A stretch of 64,000 nt of DNA from Commensalibacter nepenthis (GTDB lineage Bacteria; Pseudomonadota; Alphaproteobacteria; Acetobacterales; Acetobacteraceae). The stretch covers positions 372,001-436,000 of the forward strand of contig NZ_JASBAN010000001.1 in NCBI RefSeq assembly GCF_029953305.1. Direction: 5' to 3'. The position numbers were made by a program, and so were the translations under genes. Shown one piece after another: positions 26,682-33,765 of this stretch. Numbering within the stretch: the first letter of the stretch is position 1; each line of letters opens with the position of its first letter. Below the pieces are notes generated by a model, which ran no database searches, was not told where the DNA came from, and worked only from the letters and a program-made list of their open reading frames with translations.

Positions 26682-26705
26682 AGAGTATCTAGTAATAGAT
26701 ACTCT
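26682..26705 (+). terminator. Perfect hairpin after the phosphate acyltransferase gene
   Basis: A 10-bp perfect stem, AGAGTATCTA (26682-26691) with TAGATACTCT (26696-26705), has a GTAA tetraloop. It lies 11 bp after the stop and 14 bp before the next start codon. The T-tract is missing, so termination is plausible but not certain. Confidence 0.45.
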
Positions 26706-26718
26706 AACATTATAAAGA

Positions 26719-27753
26719 ATGAATGTTAATCAATTTACAAATAAAAATACAACAAGAATATCATGGATAGATCAATTGAAAGCGATATGTATGATCCTTG
26801 TTGTTTTTACACATTGCCATGAAAATACATATGATCTTCCCAAAGTTTGGACTAGTATTTTTTATTCTATCGATAGATGCGGTGTGCCTATATTTTTCAT
26901 GTTGTCAGGTGCATTTATTATCGCCAAAGCATATAACCAAAACATATTTACTTTTTATATTAAAAGGATACCAAGATTTATTTTCGCAATCGCTCTTTGT
27001 GCGATTGTAACCAACACGATTTTCTTAATAACAACTGGTAAGCCTATTATACATGCTGTATCATCAGCCATTTATCATTATAACGGTATCTATAAAGGTG
27101 ATGATGGTAAAGCTATTCAATTATAGTTTATGTATCCTTTGATACTTCTTTACTTAATGGCTCCTTTTATATCGAAAATGGTTATAAATTCAACTAACAA
27201 AGAATTGTTGCTTTATATTTTTCTATGCCTACTTTTCAATCAAATTCAGGATATATTTTACGTAGCTAATATAGAAACAGCATTAAACAAATTTGGGAAA
27301 GAATTTACTGGTCCCTATGTTGCTTACTTTATTTTAGGTTACTATTTATTCAATATTAAAATAAAACATAACAAAATTTGGTTGATTTTCTCTATTCTTT
27401 CTTTTTTCTCAACAACTTGTTTTTTATATATTTTAGATATGCATACTAATATAAATATGCATTGGTACGGAAGTTCTTTGCCTATATTTATATCTAGCGT
27501 ATCATTGTTTTTTATACTCAAATATCTTTTATCTTGTATGAATCTTTATTTTTTAAATGATATAGGTAAGAAATCTTTTGGAATCTATATTTTCCATTAT
27601 GCAATCATATTTATCATTTTATATTATATCAAGGATATAAAAATAATCTGGTATTTAAAATGCTCTCTTCTCTTCTTTATATCCTTTTTTGGAGCATATA
27701 TAGCTACAATATTTTTCTTAAAAATCCCACTATTAAATAAAGTCTTAAGCTGA
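26719..27753 (+). pseudogene. Acyltransferase family 3 gene interrupted by one in-frame amber codon
   Basis: The two open frames 26719-27126 and 27130-27753 are in the same phase and together encode a 344-codon membrane acyltransferase (OafA/WecH-like), which O-acetylates surface glycans. The start has RISWIDQLKAICMILVVFTHCHE with the catalytic-type His of the family (about residue 34), then a GVPIFFMLSGAFI segment. After the break about six more hydrophobic helices follow. The interruption is TAG at 27124-27126 where the family usually has Trp in an HLWFxYPLIxLYL segment (here QL*FMYPLILLYL). A single TGG to TAG change would explain it. The rest of the frame is intact. It is very AT-rich. 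It may be a recent pseudogene, a suppressed gene or a sequencing error. Confidence 0.8.
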
Positions 27754-28003
27754 TAATCAATTTGAAACAATTTTATCTTGATTATGCCTTCTTTATTAAA
27801 ATTAATGTATTTGCTCTATTTTGATCAATTAATCTTTGTCAAACCATTTTTTGATTTTAAATCTTGAGCTTATACTTTAGTTTCTACTAAAAATTACAGC
27901 ATAAAAAGAAACCACAGCTTAAAACCGTTAATTTTAAAACATTAAAGCACGCTCTGTCTGATTAAAACAACTTCTTAGTCAAAATATTCTATATTTATTA
28001 ATA

Positions 28004-29425
28004 TTACTCATCATTATCAGCAGGAACACCATAATGATCGGCAAAATGCTTGCCATCTGCACCCCAGCTGTAGTTTTGAGGAGTATAAGGCAACATTGTT
28101 GCATTCCATTTTTTCCAATCTTGTTTTAATCTGGAAAATAATTCAGGTAAACGATCTTTTAAATTCGCCCGTTCTTTGGGATCACTAACAACATCAAATA
28201 AAAACTCGTTCTTACCAATTTTTAAATATTTATACTGACCTTCTAAGTGCGCATGTTGGTCATGGATATTATAACGCCAAAACAAACTGCGCTTGCCTTT
28301 TTTGTTTGTATCCGTCAAAAATGGCAATAAATTTACACCATCTGTTGGGAACGATGGATCTGGTTTTTTCCCAGCAGCATTGATAAATGTTGGCAACCAA
28401 TCCATTGTTATATTTACTTGTTCGGACACAGATCCAGCTTTAATCTTGCCTGGCCAACGCACGACAACAGGAACACGCACCCCACCTTCTAATAGCTCCC
28501 CTTTCATACCTGTAAATGGGGCGATATTTGAAAAGCGTTCCCCTCCATTATCACTGGTAAAAACAATAATTGTATTCTCAGCCAAATGGTGATCGTCCAA
28601 TGCTTTTAAAACTTGTCCAATTTGGTCGTCCATTGCTTTAACCATATTACCATAAGTCTTTTGTGTGCCACCATCATAATCAAAAATATGTCCATTTATC
28701 CGTTTTGATTCAGCTTCATCCTCTGAACCTTCCCAAGGCCAATGGGGTGCATTAAAATGTAAACTGATAAAAAAAGGATGATCAGTTTTTGCATATTCAT
28801 CAATTAAACGAATGGTTTCCTTACCAAGTAACCCTGTTAAATATCCGTGGTCGTGAATCACTTGGTTATCACGATAAAACTGGTCTTCTCCTTTATGCTG
28901 TTGATGGGTAAAATAATCAGCAGCCCCACCCAATATTCCATAAAAATGATCGTATCCACTTTTCAATGGACCAAATTGAGGCGGATATCCTAAATGCCAT
29001 TTCCCAATCAATGCAGTTTGATAACCAGCTTTTTGCAATTGTGCAGGCAATGTTGGCAATCCTGGTCGCAGTCCAATTCTTTTATCCTTGCCTGTCAATG
29101 GTTCGTCCAAACCACATTCTATACGATCTTGATAGCGTCCAGTAATCAATGCGGTTCGCGTTGCCGAACAAACCGCTGAATTAGCATAAGAACGGATCAT
29201 GCGTACACCCTCATTTGCAAGACGATCGATAGCAGGTGTTGTATATCCTGGATTACCAAAACAACTAATATCCCCATATCCCAAATCATCAGCCAAGATA
29301 AAAATAATATTTGGTTGCTTGGTTTGATGGGAAATATTTGCTTTCGTTTTAAGCGTCGTCGCAACGCCCAATCCAACAAAAGCCCCCAATACACCGCGCC
29401 TATTTAATGAAGAAGCCATCATCAT
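28004..29425 (-). CDS. Sulfatase with Tat-like signal peptide
   Basis: Hydrolase of the alkaline-phosphatase-like superfamily that removes sulfate esters. The sulfatase signature CSATR places C86 at the position converted to formylglycine (C-x-A-x-R), followed by TALITGRY. Metal ligands lie in LADDLGYGD (45-52) and in VFTSDNGG near 293. The N-terminus SLNRRGVLGAFVGLG has a twin-arginine pair followed by a hydrophobic stretch, so periplasmic export by Tat is likely. Activation requires a formylglycine-generating or anaerobic sulfatase-maturing enzyme, which is not in this window. The start is the first of three ATGs, after AAAAGG. A palindrome sits 24 bp upstream. The substrate is unknown; host glycan sulfate is possible in a gut symbiont. 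Confidence 0.88.
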   Translation of the reverse strand: MMMASSLNRRGVLGAFVGLGVATTLKTKANISHQTKQPNIIFILADDLGYGDISCFGNPGYTTPAIDRLANEGVRMIRSYANSAVCSATRTALITGRYQDRIECGLDEPLTGKDKRIGLRPGLPTLPAQLQKAGYQTALIGKWHLGYPPQFGPLKSGYDHFYGILGGAADYFTHQQHKGEDQFYRDNQVIHDHGYLTGLLGKETIRLIDEYAKTDHPFFISLHFNAPHWPWEGSEDEAESKRINGHIFDYDGGTQKTYGNMVKAMDDQIGQVLKALDDHHLAENTIIVFTSDNGGERFSNIAPFTGMKGELLEGGVRVPVVVRWPGKIKAGSVSEQVNITMDWLPTFINAAGKKPDPSFPTDGVNLLPFLTDTNKKGKRSLFWRYNIHDQHAHLEGQYKYLKIGKNEFLFDVVSDPKERANLKDRLPELFSRLKQDWKKWNATMLPYTPQNYSWGADGKHFADHYGVPADNDE

Positions 29426-29448
29426 TACCTTTTCTGTTAATATTTATT

Positions 29449-29470
29449 AAACATACTATATTGTATGTTT
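29449..29470. promoter_or_regulatory. Palindrome upstream of the sulfatase gene, candidate operator
   Basis: An 8-bp perfect inverted repeat, AAACATAC (29449-29456) and GTATGTTT (29463-29470), flanks TATATT; symmetry extends outward imperfectly. It lies 24-45 bp upstream of the sulfatase start, the usual place for a repressor or activator site. No regulator gene is adjacent. Confidence 0.4.
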
Positions 29471-29729
29471 TATTAAACATGCAACTATAATTTTAAGTAA
29501 TTTAAAATATACAACTATAAAATATAGTTTAATTATTGATTACTCTGGGCTTCATCTAGCCATTAAGTTCAAAATAGAATATCTTTTTTATATTACCATT
29601 TCCTTCATTTCCCAAATATCTTCAGAAATATGAGGAATATATGACACAGGGCTATTTACATAAAAATGAAAAGCCATGTGAATTTTACGTAAAAATCAAG
29701 TAAAATAAACAATCAGAATATATCTCGAA

Positions 29730-29762
29730 AGATCAGGTGGTTCATCAAAACACACCTGATCT
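29730..29762 (-). terminator. Hairpin after the ThiY-like gene
   Basis: A 10-bp stem, AGATCAGGTG (29730-29739) and CACCTGATCT (29753-29762), with a 13-nt loop lies 11 bp past the stop of the leftward ThiY-like gene. No strong T-tract follows on that strand, so this is a probable but imperfect terminator. Confidence 0.5.
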
Positions 29763-29773
29763 ATCATGCTCTA

Positions 29774-30718
29774 TTACTTTACCTGTACAACATAATCAGA
29801 TAACGGATGTTGTTGCTTAATCACTTTTTTATTAAATAAATAATTCATAAAATTCTGAATCTTTGCGTCATCTATGTTGCCTGGCTCTGGCGCGATTGAA
29901 GACAATGTTGCTAGCCATGCGGCTTTGTTCAAGGGTGTATTGAGTTCGGGATGATCTTTGATTGCTTTGTTGAACATCTCATCAGAATGGTTTTTAAAAT
30001 AGTCATTGCCTTCTTTTAATGCCATCATAAACCGAGCAATCTTTGGATCTTTGGCTTTGTCAGGACGTGCGACAAAAATTAACTCATCATAATTTGGTAC
30101 GCCATAATCTTCAGGATAAAAGAATGAAACTGGAAATTTACGTTGTTGCAAATCAATCAATTCATAATTCCGTGCTGCCCCGATCACCGCATCTACCGCA
30201 CCTGTCATTAATGCTTGTTCTAGTTGAAAATTCACATTAATTAATTGAACATCAGACAAAGATAATCCTGCACTTGCCAACATACTTCCTAAAACAGCCT
30301 GTTGATCTCCCGCAATCGCAACACCTATTTTCTTGCCTTTTAAGTCTTTGATCGATTTAATATTGCCATTCGTAATCAACACATCCATCGGTTGATTCAA
30401 CAAAGATCCAACTTGAACCAATGGAATATGCTGATCCACCATCATCCCTAGTTGTATAGGATAAGAAATAGCCATATCCGCCTGCCCTGCTGCAACTAGT
30501 CTTGGTGGTGCATTGGGATCAGCTGGTGCGATCAATTCCACATCCAATCCATGTCGTTGAAACGCCCCACTATATTGTGCTGCCAACAATGATTCATGAC
30601 TGGCATTTAAAAACCAATCCAAAATCACTGTGACTTTATCATTGGCATATGCACCAGAATTAATGAAACATCCAGCCACCAAAATAAAAATAGCCAACAA
30701 ATATTGCTTTTTGATCAT
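29774..30718 (-). CDS. ThiY-like periplasmic binding protein (NMT1/THI5 family)
   Basis: Substrate-binding protein of an ABC importer for thiamine precursor (hydroxymethylpyrimidine-type) or a related compound. The 314-residue product starts with an export signal (about 1-25); both LVAGC (C17, lipobox) and a later AYA-ND site could be processed. The mature part opens with the NMT1 block VTVILDWFLNASHESLLAAQ, then DVELIAPADPNAPPRLVAAG and DMAISYPIQL, which fits ThiY/formylaminopyrimidine binders best. The Shine-Dalgarno AAGGAAT precedes the ATG. It belongs to the same leftward locus as the TPP-riboswitch receptor. The membrane and ATPase subunits (ThiX, ThiZ) are not in this window. Specificity is inferred from family and context. 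Confidence 0.82.
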   Translation of the reverse strand: MIKKQYLLAIFILVAGCFINSGAYANDKVTVILDWFLNASHESLLAAQYSGAFQRHGLDVELIAPADPNAPPRLVAAGQADMAISYPIQLGMMVDQHIPLVQVGSLLNQPMDVLITNGNIKSIKDLKGKKIGVAIAGDQQAVLGSMLASAGLSLSDVQLINVNFQLEQALMTGAVDAVIGAARNYELIDLQQRKFPVSFFYPEDYGVPNYDELIFVARPDKAKDPKIARFMMALKEGNDYFKNHSDEMFNKAIKDHPELNTPLNKAAWLATLSSIAPEPGNIDDAKIQNFMNYLFNKKVIKQQHPLSDYVVQVK

Positions 30719-30749
30719 ATTTTATTCCTTATTCACACAATACAATGAT

Positions 30750-30980
30750 TTAAAACAACGCCTTAATACAAAAAAGAAAAGTTTTTATAATGAAAGCAAA
30801 AACAATAATTGTGCCTGCTAACGAGGTCATAAAAACAACAACAAGATATATCCCAGTAAATATAATGATAACATAATGCCAAAAGCGATTATATTTTATT
30901 TCTGTTTCTAAAATCAGGGGCAATATCCACCCATAAATATTGATAAACTGATCGAAAATAAAATCAAAAATCCTTAACAT
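30750..30980 (-). CDS. Small two-helix membrane protein in the thiamine-uptake locus
   Basis: A 76-residue frame with an aromatic, hydrophobic N-terminus (FDFIFDQFINIYGWILPLIL) and two membrane-type helices: about 33-50 (HYVIIIFTGIYLVVVFMT) and about 54-74. There is one acidic pair and little else that is polar. I do not recognise a family. It lies between the TonB-dependent receptor and the ThiY-like gene, 31 bp upstream of the latter on the same strand, so it could be co-transcribed. No convincing Shine-Dalgarno was noted. It could be a small accessory subunit, or a chance frame in AT-rich DNA. Confidence 0.4.
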   Translation of the reverse strand: MLRIFDFIFDQFINIYGWILPLILETEIKYNRFWHYVIIIFTGIYLVVVFMTSLAGTIIVFAFIIKTFLFCIKALF

Positions 30981-31003
30981 AAATCAAGACCAACATACAT
31001 TAC

Positions 31004-31126
31004 TCACTTATGTTTTGTGCGTTCAATAGCAGCATTGAATTGATTTGCTAATGGCTTCCAATCATCAATAATTTTTGTAGGAAAAGATAATATAGATCAT
31101 TTTGCTTTAATTTTATCATCCAACAT
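31004..31126 (-). pseudogene. Possible remnant of a small gene
   Basis: A leftward frame begins ATG at 31126 and reads MLDDKIKAK, meets one TGA, then continues in phase as SILSFPTKIIDDW and KPLANQFNAAIERTKHK to a TGA at 31004-31006. The second part has a protein-like composition. It may be the decayed end of a gene once located between the receptor and the small membrane protein. The evidence is weak because the segment is only 41 codons long. Confidence 0.25.
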
Positions 31127-31157
31127 GATTACTACTTTTTCATAATTAATATCTTGT

Positions 31158-33554
31158 CTAAAACGCAGTCGTCATGGTCAACATTGTCGCAAATCCACCG
31201 CCAATATAATAATAAGGCGACGATCCAGGAATGGTTGTACCATATTTTCCCACTGTATCATGGGCATTACTGGTTGGGCTGGAAACACCAGAAAGATATT
31301 TTTGATCGGTAATATTGATAAAATTCATACGAATTTGTGGGTGCTTCATAAATCCATAACTATCAAATCGATATCCAATTGCCACATTACCCGTTGCAAA
31401 AGAACCAATAGATTCATCATTCATAAAGGTTGCATATTGCTTACCCACCATTTTGACATTTCCATTGGCAAAAAAATGCCCATTATCATAAGTTAACCCC
31501 ACAGCAAATTGCCAAGGTGGACTACGCACAGCTTGTTTGCCTTTAGTAGGTAATAAATCGCCATAGGTGCGCAAATCATTATCCATTCTGGTATATAAAT
31601 ATTCTCCAGAAACATAAGGGCTGAAATGATGCCAAGGTTTTAATCCAATTTCTGCATCAACCCCACGCGATGTTTGCCCACCAGCATTAATACTGGAACC
31701 TACCCAAGCCCCATTTTGACGCAAGATTGTTGAAATCATACGGTTCGTATAATTATAATTAAAAAACGTAATACTGCCTAGGAACCTTGATCCATTATAC
31801 CGATATCCCAGCTCTTCTTCGATAGAATATTCTGTTTTTAAGTTATTCGTTCCTGATTGAACAATATTGCCTGAATTGGGATCATATGTATCAAACAAAG
31901 TTGATTTATGCGGCACAGCAAAATTCGTATTCACACTGGCAAAAATCTGATGCTCTTTGGTAAATTGATACCGCATTCCTATTCTTGGCAAAGGTTTAGA
32001 AACATTGTCACCCGTGCGATATTGTGGACCAGGTAATTGATTCCAGCCTGCACGGTTCAAAAATACTTGCTTGAACCCCACATCGATAAACAACTTATGA
32101 TCCATAAAATTCATATGATCGCCCAAAAATATGGCATTCGTTTGTGTAATTGTATGATCGTTTTCGGCAGCTAATTGCTGACCATTGGGTAAATGAATGT
32201 TATTGTTAGAACCACTCCATAAATCCCATGGTTTTCCATTTGATGATACTGCCGTAAAAGGTTGTGTGACAACATCATCTGAATAATCATACCAATATCC
32301 CAATAATAACTGATGATGTTTTAGATTATAAGTCAGTGTCGGTGTAAAGCCTGAACGATAGGTGCGTTGAAACCACCCGCCCATTACCAGTGCAGAGCCA
32401 TCCACCGCCCCTGGGATAGACATCTTGCCATCAACAGGTTGGTTCCCTTGCCATAAACTATCTGTGTTTAATATGGTTCCATATGGTGAATTCCCATACC
32501 CATATTGAAAATAAGGGGTGACTTTGAATTGTAATTTATCAGTTAATGTAAATTGAGAGGGTGCAGCAACATAGATTTGTTGGAATGTTTGTTGATATAA
32601 TTTCCAATAATTTGTATTTTCAAGACGATCTTTATACCATGTTCCAGAATAATTATTACCATTCCCTGGCCCTTCTGTAATCCATTCAGATTTCGTTGGC
32701 GTATAATAGCTGCTGCTTAATGCGTGGTTCCAATCCCCAAGCAATGAAACATGGTTATCATTCCCCCATTCTTTGGTGAACTTGAAATCAATATGATTTC
32801 TGTGGTCATATCCAGGTCCACGCCAATTATTGCCACCTGTGTAAGAATAAGAAATAAATCCTTTGATGCCCGTTTTACCGACCTCACCCGTGTCAATTCG
32901 CATAAAGGCACGCCCTGTATGGTGTGATCCATAGGACAGCTCTGTCATGCCTCCAAAATGATCCACAGGGTCTCGTAATTTTAAATTAACCACCCCACCT
33001 GCTGCATTATAAACAGGGCTGTCTAAATCAGGAGATCCTTGAGCCAAGGAAATGGTTTGTAAATTTTCACTATCGACAAACTGATTTAAATACCCAAATC
33101 CATCAGAGGCATCATTGAGTGGCATTCCTTCCATTACATACCCGATCGAATTCCCCGTCATTCCACGCACAGTAATATCATTTTGCGAAGATATTCCATA
33201 AGGATCAGAGCTCGACACATTCGCCCCAGGTAACATACTGAGAAGATTAAACACATTGGATGTTGGTGCCTGCATTTGAATATAATTTTGAGAAATATTG
33301 CTGACCGATTTATTTGCGGTTTCAGGCTTTATCAACCCACCGCCTGCTTGATCGCCTGCATACCCATAAGCTGTTTTATATCGTGGGGTTTTACCTGTCA
33401 CCGTAATATGTTCCCCATCTCTTTGATCTGTAATATAAGGTTCAGATGATGGCACTGACAAAGCTTCTTGAGCCAGACTTTTCTCATCAATACAAGGCAA
33501 TAAGAGTGTGATTACAAAAGATACGCGTACGAATAACGAGACTTTAAGTGTCAT
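31158..33554 (-). CDS. TonB-dependent outer-membrane receptor, predicted thiamine (or precursor) receptor
   Basis: Outer-membrane gated barrel that imports a scarce ligand using TonB energy. With the chosen start it has 798 residues: a signal peptide (about 1-29, ending LAQ/EAL), a TonB-box-like EHITVTGK near 45-52, a plug domain (about 85-210, with ITVRGMTGNSIGYVMEGMPLND) and a 22-strand-type barrel to a C-terminal Phe (TMTTAF). The ligand is inferred from the TPP riboswitch directly upstream and the ThiY-like gene downstream. An upstream ATG at 33578 lies inside the riboswitch's conserved ATGCCAGCG, so it cannot be the start. The ATG at 33554 follows GGGAGAGG with 5-nt spacing. The tonB-exbB-exbD genes at 52-57 kb could supply energy. 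Confidence 0.88.
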   Translation of the reverse strand: MTLKVSLFVRVSFVITLLLPCIDEKSLAQEALSVPSSEPYITDQRDGEHITVTGKTPRYKTAYGYAGDQAGGGLIKPETANKSVSNISQNYIQMQAPTSNVFNLLSMLPGANVSSSDPYGISSQNDITVRGMTGNSIGYVMEGMPLNDASDGFGYLNQFVDSENLQTISLAQGSPDLDSPVYNAAGGVVNLKLRDPVDHFGGMTELSYGSHHTGRAFMRIDTGEVGKTGIKGFISYSYTGGNNWRGPGYDHRNHIDFKFTKEWGNDNHVSLLGDWNHALSSSYYTPTKSEWITEGPGNGNNYSGTWYKDRLENTNYWKLYQQTFQQIYVAAPSQFTLTDKLQFKVTPYFQYGYGNSPYGTILNTDSLWQGNQPVDGKMSIPGAVDGSALVMGGWFQRTYRSGFTPTLTYNLKHHQLLLGYWYDYSDDVVTQPFTAVSSNGKPWDLWSGSNNNIHLPNGQQLAAENDHTITQTNAIFLGDHMNFMDHKLFIDVGFKQVFLNRAGWNQLPGPQYRTGDNVSKPLPRIGMRYQFTKEHQIFASVNTNFAVPHKSTLFDTYDPNSGNIVQSGTNNLKTEYSIEEELGYRYNGSRFLGSITFFNYNYTNRMISTILRQNGAWVGSSINAGGQTSRGVDAEIGLKPWHHFSPYVSGEYLYTRMDNDLRTYGDLLPTKGKQAVRSPPWQFAVGLTYDNGHFFANGNVKMVGKQYATFMNDESIGSFATGNVAIGYRFDSYGFMKHPQIRMNFINITDQKYLSGVSSPTSNAHDTVGKYGTTIPGSSPYYYIGGGFATMLTMTTAF

Positions 33555-33561
33555 TTTTTCC

Positions 33562-33636
33562 TCTCCCTTCGCTGGCATGATCCAGATCAGGTTCTACGGG
33601 TATATTCTCAGCCTCTAATCAGAGAGACACCCCGGT
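33562..33636 (-). promoter_or_regulatory. TPP riboswitch (THI element)
   Basis: Read leftward, the region contains the conserved thi-box parts in order: GGGGTGTC, a short P3 arm, GGCTGAGA, ACCCG, GAACCTGATCTGG, then CATGCCAGCG and AAGGGA. These match the TPP aptamer consensus. The 3' edge of the aptamer merges with the Shine-Dalgarno GGGAGAGG (about 33560-33567) of the receptor gene. Ligand binding would therefore be expected to hide the ribosome-binding site. I saw no terminator hairpin between aptamer and ATG, which supports control at translation initiation. Thiamine plenty would then switch receptor synthesis off. Confidence 0.95.
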
Positions 33637-33765
33637 TAAAACAAATTATTTTAGCTATTTACTGTATTTCAATAGGTTTGAATAGACCTTTTTATCAAGA
33701 ATAATCCATTTCGATCAATAGTGTGATTTTTAAGTGAATTCACATTCATTCCAATTTTTATCTTT

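Larger units (their letters stand above)
29426..29773. other. 348-bp intergenic region
   Basis: AT-rich spacer between the sulfatase start and the end of the ThiY-like gene, both leftward. It holds a palindrome at 29449-29470 and a hairpin at 29730-29762, listed separately. I see no coding potential in it. Confidence 0.6.

Noticed and set aside
26692-26695. Tetraloop hairpin ahead of the acyltransferase as an attachment or transposon end
   Set aside because: Only one copy was seen, with no flanking direct repeat or integrase; an imperfect terminator explains it more simply.
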